Shown piece after piece: positions 19,769 through 29,122 of a stretch of 46,972 nt of DNA. The DNA lies in contig JAITLJ010000026.1 in NCBI GenBank assembly GCA_031277925.1, positions 1-46,972 of the forward strand, written 5' to 3'. The notes beneath the pieces are model-generated. The model had not been told where the DNA came from and ran no database searches. It was given only the letters and a program-made list of their open reading frames with translations. The translations under genes and the position numbers were made by a program. This DNA is from Prevotellaceae bacterium. Lineage in GTDB: Bacteria > Bacteroidota > Bacteroidia > Bacteroidales > UBA932. Position 1 is the stretch's first letter, and every line of letters starts with the position of its first letter.

Positions 19769-20410
19769 ATGAAAAAATTATTTTTATTATGTAGCGCAGT
19801 GTTTTGCATGTCGTGCGCAAGTCAGGAAAAGAAAAATGCAGACACACAAAACGCTGAATCAAAAAATGTAAAAGACATGAGTTTTGAAGAATTATTTACC
19901 GGCATTTCTGCCGAAGAAATCAGCGACAATGTATTCAAACTTGTAGGCAAAGACTTTACCGTGATTACATCAAGAAAAGACTCGACATTTAATTCGATGA
20001 CTGCAAGTTGGGGCGGATTAGGAATTTTATTTAACAAACCTGCAACATGGTGTATGTTACGAGCGAACCGTTATACGCTCGAAATTATCAAAAATGAACA
20101 CACTTATACTTTGTCGTATTTCCCCGATGAATACAAAGAACAGGTTTTGTTTTTAGGAAGCAAAAGCGGACGAAACACAAATAAAATGCAGGAAACAACG
20201 CTTACGCCTGTTCAAACGCCAAGCGGAAATATGACTTACAAAGAAGCGCGTTTGGTGTTTGAGTGTAAACTGACGGAAATTACAACTGTAAGTCCCGATG
20301 ATTTTTTGAATCAGGAAGATAAAGATTTCATTCTGGGCGGTTTTGAAGAAGCCAAAGAATATCACAAATTGGTTTTTGGCGAAATTACCGGTGTTTGGAT
20401 AAAAAAATAA
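19769..20410 (+). CDS. Lipoprotein with flavin reductase-like (FMN-binding split-barrel) domain
   Basis: Signal/lipobox FCMSC; FTVITSRKDSTFNSMTASWGGLGILFNKPATWCMLRANRYTLEII typical of flavin-reductase-like proteins. Confidence 0.8.
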   Translation: MKKLFLLCSAVFCMSCASQEKKNADTQNAESKNVKDMSFEELFTGISAEEISDNVFKLVGKDFTVITSRKDSTFNSMTASWGGLGILFNKPATWCMLRANRYTLEIIKNEHTYTLSYFPDEYKEQVLFLGSKSGRNTNKMQETTLTPVQTPSGNMTYKEARLVFECKLTEITTVSPDDFLNQEDKDFILGGFEEAKEYHKLVFGEITGVWIKK

Positions 20411-20615
20411 CCGAACATATTTTATTGATTATTTTGATGCGTAAATGAATGACTGGCAGTTGTTCAAGTTTTTATATTACCATAAAATAATGAATCAAAA
20501 AATTAAAAAACATTAATTCGGCGATAAAATCCGTTTCTTATTATATTTGGTATTAAAATATCAGTCGATTTGCATAATTTTAATTAACTTTGCCGTAATT
20601 TATAAATTTTGAATA

Positions 20616-21833
20616 ATGATTAATGTCGTAAATATACGAAAAGATTTTCCTGTTTTAACCACAACCGTTTATGGAAATCCTTTGATTTATCTTGATAATG
20701 CAGCAACTACGCAAAAACCCGAATGTGTAATCCGTACAATCGATGAACTGTATCGCACAAGTAATGCCAATATTCATCGCGGAGTTCATTTTTTGAGCGA
20801 AAAATGCACCGAAAAATACGAACAGGCACGCGAAAAAATTCGACAGTTCATAAATGCTGAAAAAAAATCGGAAATCATTTTCACATCAGGAACAACAGGC
20901 TCTATAAATACGGTTGCAACTTCGTTTGGCGAACGATTTGTTTCTGCCGGCGACGAAATCATTCTCAGCGAAATGGAACATCATTCAAACATTGTGCCCT
21001 GGCAACTTCTGTGCGAACGCAAAGGCGCAAAAATCAAAATAATTCCGTTTGACGATAAGGGCATTTTACGTATCGATTTGCTTGATGCATTAATAAATGA
21101 AAACACAAAAATAATTGCCGTTACGCATGCTTCCAATGTTTTGGGAACAATAAATCCAATAAAACAAATCGTAGCCAAAGCGCATTTGTACAATATTCCC
21201 GTACTTGTAGATGGAGCGCAGGCTGCGCCGCACGAAAATGTCGATGTGCGTGATTTGGATTGCGATTTTTATACTTTTTCAGGTCATAAAATTTATGCCC
21301 CGACAGGCATCGGCGTACTTTACGGAAAAGAAAAAATGCTCGAACAAATGCCGCCTTATCAGGGTGGCGGCGATATGATTTCGACAGTAACTTTTGAAAA
21401 AACAACTTACGCCCAACTTCCGTTGAAATTTGAAGCAGGAACGCTTAATTTTATTGATGCTATAGCATTTGGCGTTGCAATCGACTATATCAACCAAACA
21501 GGACGACAGAATATTATCAACTGCGAACATAAACTGCTTGAATATGCAACACAAAAACTGTCGGCAATCGAAGGCTTGAAAATATATGGCGAAGCCGCTG
21601 AAAAAGTTGCGCTTGTATCTTTCCTTTTAAAAGATATTCACCATCTTGATACGGGAATGATTTTAGACAAAAAAGGAATCGCCGTGCGCACCGGAACTCT
21701 TTGTGCCGAACCGCTTTTGACACACTTCGGTAAAACAGGAATGGTTAGAGCATCGTTTGCTTTTTACAATACATTTGATGAAATTGATGTTTTATGCGAA
21801 AATCTTGAAAAAATATCATTAATGTTTAACTGA
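20616..21833 (+). CDS. sufS: Cysteine desulfurase SufS-type
   Basis: 405 aa; YLDNAATTQKP, FTSGTTGSINTVATSFG, HHSNIVPWQ, FSGHKIYAPTGIGVLYGK, RTGTLCAEPLL. Confidence 0.95.
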   Translation: MINVVNIRKDFPVLTTTVYGNPLIYLDNAATTQKPECVIRTIDELYRTSNANIHRGVHFLSEKCTEKYEQAREKIRQFINAEKKSEIIFTSGTTGSINTVATSFGERFVSAGDEIILSEMEHHSNIVPWQLLCERKGAKIKIIPFDDKGILRIDLLDALINENTKIIAVTHASNVLGTINPIKQIVAKAHLYNIPVLVDGAQAAPHENVDVRDLDCDFYTFSGHKIYAPTGIGVLYGKEKMLEQMPPYQGGGDMISTVTFEKTTYAQLPLKFEAGTLNFIDAIAFGVAIDYINQTGRQNIINCEHKLLEYATQKLSAIEGLKIYGEAAEKVALVSFLLKDIHHLDTGMILDKKGIAVRTGTLCAEPLLTHFGKTGMVRASFAFYNTFDEIDVLCENLEKISLMFN

Positions 21834-21837
21834 TTAT

Positions 21838-22275
21838 TTGAAAATGACTGTAAACGAAAAACAAAATAAAATAATAGAAGAATTTTCTGTATTTACAGAA
21901 TGGATAGATAAATACGAATATCTTATCGAACTTGGAAAAAATCTCAAAACAATTGACGAAAAAAATAAAACCGACCAGCATCTTATAAAAGGTTGCCAAT
22001 CGCGCGTATGGATTGATGCCGAATATGTTGATGGAAAAATTATTTACAAAGCCGACAGCGACGCAGTTATTACGAAAGGAATAATTTCGCTGCTGATTAG
22101 CGTAATGTCCGAACAGAAACCGGAAGATATAATAAACGCCGAATTATTTTTTATAGAAAAAACAGGTTTGCAGGAAAATCTTTCGCCAACGCGCGCAAAC
22201 GGCTTATTGGCAATGATTAAACAAATGAAACTTTATGCGCTCGCTTTTAACGTTAAAAAAACGAAGTATGATTGA
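21838..22275 (+). CDS. sufE: SufE-type cysteine desulfuration protein
   Basis: 145 aa; IDKYEYLIELGKNL, IKGCQSRVWI, SPTRANGLLAMIKQMKLYA. Confidence 0.93.
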   Translation: MKMTVNEKQNKIIEEFSVFTEWIDKYEYLIELGKNLKTIDEKNKTDQHLIKGCQSRVWIDAEYVDGKIIYKADSDAVITKGIISLLISVMSEQKPEDIINAELFFIEKTGLQENLSPTRANGLLAMIKQMKLYALAFNVKKTKYD

Positions 22276-22573
22276 ACTCGAAAAAAAAATAATCGCAGTT
22301 TTAAAAAACGTGTACGACCCTGAAATTCCCGTAAATATTTATGATTTGGGATTGATATACGAAATAATTATCGACGACAGCAAAGTTGTAAAAGTTACAA
22401 TGACGCTCACAGCGCCCAACTGCCCAATGGCAGACGAACTTGTGGATGATGTTTACCGCAGCGTAAAAGCAATTGACGAAGTGACAAACGTTATTGTTAA
22501 TTTAACATTTGAACCTGAATGGGATAAAAATATGATGACCGAAGAAGCCATGCTGGAACTCGGATTGTTGTGA
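22268..22573 (+). CDS. SUF system-associated MIP18/DUF59 family protein
   Basis: VYDPEIPVNIYDLGLIYEI, MTLTAPNCPMADEL; follows sufE with short overlap. Confidence 0.92.
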   Translation: MIELEKKIIAVLKNVYDPEIPVNIYDLGLIYEIIIDDSKVVKVTMTLTAPNCPMADELVDDVYRSVKAIDEVTNVIVNLTFEPEWDKNMMTEEAMLELGLL

Positions 22574-22583
22574 TTGCAATAAA

Positions 22584-23087
22584 ATGAAAAAGTCAAAAAC
22601 ATATCTTCTTTTTGGCTCCGATATCGGCGACAGAGAAAAACACATAAACGATGCATGTAATTTTGTAAAAAATGAAATAGGCGAAATTATTGCCGAATCA
22701 TCGCTTTATACATCCGAATCGTGGGGTTTTGAATCCGATGCGATGTTTTTTAATAAAGTAATTATTGTTGAAACCGATTTGAATGTTTTTAAAATCCTTG
22801 ATATTACACAAAAAATTGAACTGAAACTCGGACGCACCGACAAAACAACCGACAAATATCAATCGCGCATAATTGATATTGATATTCTTTTTTACGATGA
22901 TAAAATTATTAAAACGCAGCAACTTGCAATTCCGCATCCACAAATGCAAAACCGCCGATTTACCTTAGAGCCGCTGGCAGAAATTGCATCCGATTTTATT
23001 CATCCTGTATTGCATAAAAGCATTTCACAACTGCTTGCCTACTGCAATGACAAAAAAAATGTGGCATTGTTTGCCAATAGCAAATAA
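22584..23087 (+). CDS. folK: 2-amino-4-hydroxy-6-hydroxymethyldihydropteridine pyrophosphokinase
   Basis: 167 aa; LGRTDKTTDKYQSRIIDIDILFYDD, IPHPQMQNRRFTLEPLAEI. Confidence 0.93.
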   Translation: MKKSKTYLLFGSDIGDREKHINDACNFVKNEIGEIIAESSLYTSESWGFESDAMFFNKVIIVETDLNVFKILDITQKIELKLGRTDKTTDKYQSRIIDIDILFYDDKIIKTQQLAIPHPQMQNRRFTLEPLAEIASDFIHPVLHKSISQLLAYCNDKKNVALFANSK

Positions 23088-23180
23088 TCGTGCAAATATA
23101 CTTTTAACAGAATAATCATTCCGAATTATGACGGATGTAAAGCAGGGTCGGTGCAAATTGCTGTGCAATGACGAAAAAAA

Positions 23181-23206
23181 GATGTCCCTGACGAGGCATC
23201 TTTTTA
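23181..23206 (+). terminator. Hairpin + T-tract between convergent folK and OPT transporter
   Basis: AGATGTCCCTGACGAGGCATCTTTTT; stem AGATG/CATCT plus CC/GG. Confidence 0.55.
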
Positions 23207-23244
23207 CATTCTTAAATCTTTAAAATCACGAAGTGCGACTGTTC

Positions 23245-25263
23245 TTAAATCTTTAATTTATTTTTTAAATCCTTTTTTAATATTTGCCACAGTAAAAATC
23301 CTATCAGTGCGCCATACATTATTATTGATAAAATTCCTGACAACGATGATTCTGTCCATGATTTATCAAGGCTCAAATCAAGGTTTGAGAAGCGTAATGC
23401 AGCGCTCATAACGCCCATTAATGCACCGCCTGCAATAAATCCTGATGCGAGCAGTGTTCCTTTTTCGCTGCGCTGTTTATTCAGTTCTGATTTTTTGCTG
23501 CGTGTATTAACAAACCAGCTTATTGCTCCGCCAATCAGAAGAGGAACGTTAAGGGTTAATGGTATAAACATTCCGAGTGTAAATGCTAAAGCGGAAATTC
23601 CGCAGAAGTTAAGAATTATTGCAATCACAGCGCCAATGCCGTAAAGTATCCACGGAGCGCCTGTGCCCGACATCAGCGGGTCGATAACTGCTGCCATTGC
23701 GTTTGCCTGAGGCGCTACCAAAGCGTCTTTGCCGACAAATCCATAAGTGTCATTAAGAATTATCATAACTCCGCCAACGGTTACGGCGGCAACTAAGGTT
23801 CCTAAAAATTTCCATTTCTGCTGGGTTGCCGGAGTTGAACCTAGCCAGTATCCTATTTTCAAGTCGGTAACAAAGCCGCCTGCCATCGATAGGGCGGTAC
23901 AGACAACGCCGCCCATTATGAGCGATGCAACTATTCCTGTCGAGCCTTTTAATCCTGCGGCTACCATAATCACAGACGAAAGTATCAGCGTCATCAGCGT
24001 CATGCCCGAAACGGGGTTTGTTCCTACTATTGCTATTGCGTTTGCTGCAACGGTTGTAAACATGAATGCAATTATTCCGACAACCAGAACGCCTATGATG
24101 GCATGCATCAAATTAAAATCCATCACTCCAAATAAAAAGAAGGCAAAAACGACAAGTATGGTAAATATCAAGCCGAAGGCAACAATTTTCATTGGCAAAT
24201 CGCGTTGTGTGCGCGTAATTTCCTTATTTGCGGTTTTCGATTTGTTTTTCATTTCGTTTGAAACCAAACCTATTGCGCCTTTTATTATTTTCCACGATTT
24301 TATTATGCCTATAATTCCTGCGGTTGCAATTCCGCCTATACCGATATGGCGGGCATACGATGCAAAGATGTCATTGGGCGACATGTCGCCTGCGGCGCTG
24401 TTGATGGCAGGATTTAGTATTTGCAAGGTTGCATCGCCAAGCAGAGGTAAAAGGGGTATAATTATAAACCATACCAGAAACGAACCGAAGCATATTATTG
24501 CGGCGTATTTTAAACCTACAATATAGCCAAGCCCGAGAACGGCTGCGCCTGTATTTATTCCGAAAAAAAGTTTTGTTTTATCGGCAACTGTCTGTCCCCA
24601 CGAAAATACAGTGCTTTTGAATGTTTCTGCCCATATTCCGAATGTTGCGATAACAAAATCGTAAAGACCGCCGACAATTCCTGCAATTATAAGCAGTTTT
24701 GCCTGAGCTCCGCCTCCTTTTTCGCCCGAAACAAGTACTTGCGTTGTTGCAGTGGCTTCGGGAAAAGGGTATTTGCCGTGCATCTCCTTAACAAAATATT
24801 TGCGAAAAGGTATTAAAAACAGTATTCCCAAGATGCCGCCAAGCAGCGAACTCATCAATATTTGCACAAACGAAACAGACATGTCGGGATATTTTGCCTG
24901 AAGAATATATATGGCAGGCAGCGTGAAAATTGCGCCTGCAACAATAACTCCCGAACTTGAGCCTATCGACTGTATAATTACGTTTTCGCCAAGAGCGTTT
25001 TTGCGTTTTGCTACCGTAGAAAGACCTACGGCAATAATGGCGATGGGAATGGCGGCTTCAAAAACCTGTCCTACTTTCAATCCGAGATATGCTGCCGCTG
25101 CCGAAAACAAGGCAACCATTAAAAGTCCCCATAACACTGACCATGTGTTTGCTTCGGGGATTTTTTTATTTGCAGGCATGAGGGGCTTGTATTCTTCGCC
25201 CTGTTTTAGTTCTGTAAATGCATTATCAGGTAATCCGATAATTTTTTCTTCATTATTTTCCAT
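23245..25263 (-). CDS. OPT family oligopeptide transporter
   Basis: 672 aa, many TMs; FTELKQGEEYKPLMPANKKIPEANTWSVLWGLLMVALFSAAAAYLGLKVGQVFEAAIPIAI. Confidence 0.92.
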   Translation of the reverse strand: MENNEEKIIGLPDNAFTELKQGEEYKPLMPANKKIPEANTWSVLWGLLMVALFSAAAAYLGLKVGQVFEAAIPIAIIAVGLSTVAKRKNALGENVIIQSIGSSSGVIVAGAIFTLPAIYILQAKYPDMSVSFVQILMSSLLGGILGILFLIPFRKYFVKEMHGKYPFPEATATTQVLVSGEKGGGAQAKLLIIAGIVGGLYDFVIATFGIWAETFKSTVFSWGQTVADKTKLFFGINTGAAVLGLGYIVGLKYAAIICFGSFLVWFIIIPLLPLLGDATLQILNPAINSAAGDMSPNDIFASYARHIGIGGIATAGIIGIIKSWKIIKGAIGLVSNEMKNKSKTANKEITRTQRDLPMKIVAFGLIFTILVVFAFFLFGVMDFNLMHAIIGVLVVGIIAFMFTTVAANAIAIVGTNPVSGMTLMTLILSSVIMVAAGLKGSTGIVASLIMGGVVCTALSMAGGFVTDLKIGYWLGSTPATQQKWKFLGTLVAAVTVGGVMIILNDTYGFVGKDALVAPQANAMAAVIDPLMSGTGAPWILYGIGAVIAIILNFCGISALAFTLGMFIPLTLNVPLLIGGAISWFVNTRSKKSELNKQRSEKGTLLASGFIAGGALMGVMSAALRFSNLDLSLDKSWTESSLSGILSIIMYGALIGFLLWQILKKDLKNKLKI

Positions 25264-25360
25264 ATTAATTAGTGTTTTGAACTGCTAAATTATAAAAATT
25301 TTATCAAATGACAATTTTGTGTTATTTTATTGCATCTTATTTGCGATTGAATTAAGATAA

Positions 25361-25555
25361 AATCCGAACAGTATTTTAAACATTTTCAATGAAGCAGATT
25401 ACAATCGGACTCGATTTTGAAAAAAATCAATGAAGCAGATGGCAATCTTGACAGGATTTTAAACATTTTCAATGAAGCAGATAGCAATCGGACTCGATTT
25501 TGGAAAAAATCAATGAAGCAGATGGCAATCCGAACAGGATTTTGAAAAATTTGTA
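25361..25555. repeat. Tandem repeat array with ABAB alternation of 41-bp and 42-bp units (83-bp higher-order period)
   Basis: AATGAAGCAGAT at 25388, 25429, 25471, 25512. A = ...TCGGACTCGATTTTGAAAAAAATC; B = ...TCTTGACAGGATTTTAAACATTTTC. Confidence 0.93.
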
Positions 25556-25702
25556 TATTAAAATCAGACTTTACAATATTTCACTTATAATAACATATCA
25601 GGCAATCGTCGGTCATGTTGTGATTTTAAACCTTTTCTGTCTAATCATATCAAAGATAATGTAAAATAAATTAAATTATTAACAGTTAAAACAGATTGTA
25701 TT

Positions 25703-26233
25703 ATGAAAAAATTATTAATTTTTGTATTGAGCGCCGCCCTGTGTTTTGCGGCAGCAGCGCAGCAAAAAGTTGAAAAAAACAGTAAACATGGAGTAAAACT
25801 TACGAAAGAAGAAATGGTAGAGAAGAAATGCAAAACAGTATCCGACAAACTTATGCTTGACGATGCTGCTGCTGCAAAGTTTACGCCTGTTTACAGGAAT
25901 TATCTGAATGAATTAAGCGAAAATGTTGATTTCAAAAAATTCAGTGACGATAACGAAATGAATGATGCGGATATTGATAAAGATATGAAAAACGGTTTTG
26001 AGCGCAAGCGTAAACTGGTTGATATTCGTGAAAAATATTACGGCGAATTTCGCAAATTTTTGACGGCAAAGCAGGCAAAATCCGCGATAAAAATGGGCGA
26101 TGCAACAAGAATAGACGGAAAACGGTTGGTAAATGCCGACACTTTACAGCGGCGTATTCCCAAACGACAGTTGGATTTTACTCACGACAAACAGCGGCTT
26201 AACAAAGAAAATCCTCCATTAAAAACAGAATAG
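25703..26233 (+). CDS. Secreted Spy/CpxP-like small protein (uncharacterised)
   Basis: 176 aa; signal peptide MKKLLIFVLSAALCFAAAAQQ, helical, charged, LTAKQ motif. Confidence 0.6.
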   Translation: MKKLLIFVLSAALCFAAAAQQKVEKNSKHGVKLTKEEMVEKKCKTVSDKLMLDDAAAAKFTPVYRNYLNELSENVDFKKFSDDNEMNDADIDKDMKNGFERKRKLVDIREKYYGEFRKFLTAKQAKSAIKMGDATRIDGKRLVNADTLQRRIPKRQLDFTHDKQRLNKENPPLKTE

Positions 26234-26260
26234 TCAACAGTTCTGCGAATGAATAAAAAG

Positions 26261-26284
26261 ACGGCTTCAAAGCCGTTTTTTTTG
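26261..26284 (+). terminator. Rho-independent terminator
   Basis: ACGGCTTCAAAGCCGTTTTTTTTG; stem ACGGCT/AGCCGT and T-tract. Confidence 0.85.
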
Positions 26285-26920
26285 TTAATCAAAATACCTG
26301 TAAAGAATTGTTATTTCCTTCGATTTCGACATGTCGCCCGGATTTGTTCCTTTACGTCCTTCGGGGACAGGGACTTTGTATTTTGCAAAATGTTGAATCC
26401 ATTCAGTTGTCATGTTGCCATTGTCGTCGCAGAAAGTCATTTTTTTTGCTTTGAAAACAGGTTTGCCTTTTTTGTTTTTGAAAGCAAGATACACAAGTTC
26501 GCTGCAATAATATTCGTCATTGTCGGGCGAATAAACGTAATCGTAGGGTTTGCCTAAATAAGTTTCCGCATTTTTTATTGCCTGTGGAATAATATCAAAA
26601 TATTTGCTTTTCAATCTTCCGACCGCCACAATTGGTTTGCCATCAACTTTGCGCGAATTGTTCATAAATGTATCAAGCGCCACTTTGCGCACTTTGGGCG
26701 GCGTGGCTTCGATTACAAAAACTTCGTCATTTTCTGTCGAAACAATGCCTACATGAGTATAATTAACGCTGTCCGCTCCTGAGGTTACCTGAGCAATGGC
26801 ATTGCTTAATGTTGTGCTTTTGCCCACCTGAAAGAGCAAATCGCCTGATTTCAGATCAAGCTGGGCAAAAATATCTGTTGTGACGGCAAATAAACTTATT
26901 GCCAATATTATTTTTTTCAT
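26285..26920 (-). CDS. YiiX/YebB-like NlpC/P60-superfamily cysteine hydrolase, secreted
   Basis: Signal peptide MKKIILAISLFAVTTDIFA; LKSGDLLFQVG, YTHVGIVS, YYCSELVYLAF. Confidence 0.85.
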   Translation of the reverse strand: MKKIILAISLFAVTTDIFAQLDLKSGDLLFQVGKSTTLSNAIAQVTSGADSVNYTHVGIVSTENDEVFVIEATPPKVRKVALDTFMNNSRKVDGKPIVAVGRLKSKYFDIIPQAIKNAETYLGKPYDYVYSPDNDEYYCSELVYLAFKNKKGKPVFKAKKMTFCDDNGNMTTEWIQHFAKYKVPVPEGRKGTNPGDMSKSKEITILYRYFD

Positions 26921-27104
26921 AATGCTGTCTGGTATTTTTTTACAAAGAAACAAATTAATAATCAATATGCCAATTTTACAGGCAAAATTATGATATTTTT
27001 ACTTAAAAACCGGCTAAAATATTTATTGCTCTTTACGAATAAAAAAAGCCAATGCCAATACATAAAACTTTTCTGTCGGATGTTTAGTGCAATGACGAAA
27101 AAAC

Positions 27105-27120
27105 TGTCCCTGACGGGACA
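27105..27120. repeat. Palindromic stem TGTCCC-TGAC-GGGACA at end of recurrent intergenic motif
   Basis: Perfect 6-bp stem, 4-nt loop, preceded by GTGCAATGACGAAAAAAC. Confidence 0.7.
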
Positions 27121-27149
27121 CATATTTATAGAAAAAAACAATTGTTCAT

Positions 27150-27262
27150 ATTTTGCCGAATTTCTGCCTGTATCTGTATAAAACTCGGTATTTTATTTGA
27201 TAACTTAGGCTTAATAAATATTAATAATAAACAATTTTGGTCTTTATTGAAAAGCGACTGTT
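27150..27262 (+). repeat. Dispersed intergenic repeat family B, copy 1
   Basis: About 110 bp similar to 33214-33332 (GTTCATATTTTGCCGAATTTCTGCCTGTATCTGTATAAAACTCGGTATTTTA...AATAAATATTAATAATAAACA...GCGACTGTTTA). Confidence 0.85.
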
Positions 27263-27275
27263 TATGCGGTTTGTA

Positions 27276-28364
27276 TTAATCGGTCTTTTCATCAAAATTT
27301 TTATTGTCTTTATTCAGTCGTTTTCGAGTATTTTCAAGAGTTTTGCTTAATGCTCCGTATTCTGTTTCGGTAAATATTTGTCGATTGCCGTAAAATGTAT
27401 TTGCCGGTATGATATAAAATTTTGTCTTCCCCTTTTCTGCAGGACGGTGGCGCAATATAAGCGAATATTTGCAGTCGACAATACGTGTTGCCGTATCGTT
27501 TTTCACAACAGCAACATGAGCCATTGCGCCTATGTCTGTATGTTCGTAGTTTTGATTCGACACGGCATTTCCAAGCGAATACACAACAGCCGATTTGATA
27601 TTTCCTGCATTGTCGGTTTGAACTTCCATAGGTTGAACAACATGAGGATGCGAGCCTATAACTAAATTTATTCCGCGCGAAGTCATAAATTGTGCAAGCG
27701 TTTTTTGTTCATCGTTTTGTTTCAACTGATATTCCAGTCCCCAATGTATAAGGCAAACAATAATGTCGGGTTTGTATTTTTCGGCAAGTTTGATGTCGTT
27801 GGCAATTTCAGCCGTGTCGATTAAATTTACAATATTCGGATATGCAACCGGCAGTCCGTTTGTTCCGTAGGTGTACGACAAAAAAGCGATACGAATTCCT
27901 TTCACGTCGGTAATTTGCGGATATGAAAATGTTTTTTCGGCAATATTTCTGTATGTTCCTACATGATATATTCCAAGTTTGTCGAGCGCATCAAGCGTGC
28001 GTGTAATTCCTTTTGAGCCTCTGTCACAACTGTGATTGTTTGCTGTTGACAGTAAATTTATGTCGATTTTTTTTAAGGCTTCTGCCAGCGCATCTGGCGC
28101 ACTGAAACAGGGATAGCCGCTATATGGCGTTCCTGCCAGCGTAAGTTCAAGATTTGCAACTTTGAAATCGGCATATTCGATTTCATTTGCAACAAACGAA
28201 AAACATGAATCGTAATTATATGTTCCGTCAGGCGTTTTTGCTGCGCTTATTTGCGACATGTGTTGCATTATGTCGCCAATAAAAACAAGCCGTAACGTAT
28301 CGCTGCCGGACAGGCGGCCTGCAAAGACAAGGAAAATAAAGACAGTCAAAAATCTGTGTTTCAT
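27276..28364 (-). CDS. CapA family protein (metallophosphatase, poly-gamma-glutamate synthesis-type)
   Basis: 362 aa; LVFIGDIMQHMSQISAA, VANLELTLAG, STANNHSCDRG, VIGSHPHVVQPMEV. Confidence 0.92.
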   Translation of the reverse strand: MKHRFLTVFIFLVFAGRLSGSDTLRLVFIGDIMQHMSQISAAKTPDGTYNYDSCFSFVANEIEYADFKVANLELTLAGTPYSGYPCFSAPDALAEALKKIDINLLSTANNHSCDRGSKGITRTLDALDKLGIYHVGTYRNIAEKTFSYPQITDVKGIRIAFLSYTYGTNGLPVAYPNIVNLIDTAEIANDIKLAEKYKPDIIVCLIHWGLEYQLKQNDEQKTLAQFMTSRGINLVIGSHPHVVQPMEVQTDNAGNIKSAVVYSLGNAVSNQNYEHTDIGAMAHVAVVKNDTATRIVDCKYSLILRHRPAEKGKTKFYIIPANTFYGNRQIFTETEYGALSKTLENTRKRLNKDNKNFDEKTD

Positions 28365-28384
28365 AAAAACGTATCCACTTACGG

Positions 28385-28909
28385 TTAGAATATCTTTTTT
28401 GCTTCGTTTTTGAGCATGTTGATTGCAGCCTGAATCAAATTGCTTTTTCCGTCTCCCGTATAACTTTCAACAATCAGTCGGGCAAGTTCCAGCGAAGGAT
28501 TTTCGGCGTTTGTTTTTGCAGCCGATTCGTTTATGTGCATTATAATGCTTTCTTTTGCCGCTTTCACCGTTTCCCATGCATCGTTGCTGATGTAAAGCTG
28601 CTGCGAAAGATTATGTTCAAATTCTTCGCGTACAGCCGAAAGCAGCAATACATGAAAATCCTGACTGCTCATATTTTGTTGATGTATGCGCAAAACAAGC
28701 GAAGAAGGAGATATGCGTTCCAGAAAAAGCGTTAATCTTTCGTAAGCCTGTAAACGTATGGTAATTGTGGTTTGTCGCGATGCTTTTTTCAATATAAAAT
28801 TTTGCCGCATCTCGTCGTTTTTCAGCATTTTTTGCAAAACGACATAAACGCTGATTGCAACAAGCAATGCAGGCGCTAAAAAAAACATCAGTTGTGTTAA
28901 ATCATTCAT
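28385..28909 (-). CDS. Uncharacterised membrane-anchored protein
   Basis: 174 aa; N-terminal TM, then helical domain RLTLFLERISPSSLVLRIHQQNMSSQDFHVLLLSAVREEFEHNLSQQLYIS. Confidence 0.75.
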   Translation of the reverse strand: MNDLTQLMFFLAPALLVAISVYVVLQKMLKNDEMRQNFILKKASRQTTITIRLQAYERLTLFLERISPSSLVLRIHQQNMSSQDFHVLLLSAVREEFEHNLSQQLYISNDAWETVKAAKESIIMHINESAAKTNAENPSLELARLIVESYTGDGKSNLIQAAINMLKNEAKKIF

Positions 28910-29122
28910 AATTTTTCTTTTTATAAAAAATTTTTAATCTACAAATGTACATGAAATTTTCTACATTACGCACATACGAAAAGGCATTTTGCTGTTTTTA
29001 CGCGTTAAAGAAGATTGTGGAAGAATTAATGATTAACGGCTGTATCATACTGATTAACTTAAACCGTAAACCATTCAACTTTTTTGCGTTTTTTATTCGC
29101 ATGACGGAATGATGTCTGCATT

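Noticed and set aside
23747-24526. 259-aa plus-strand ORF inside the OPT transporter
   Set aside because: Antisense to a well-supported transporter; low-complexity composition typical of antisense of hydrophobic codons.
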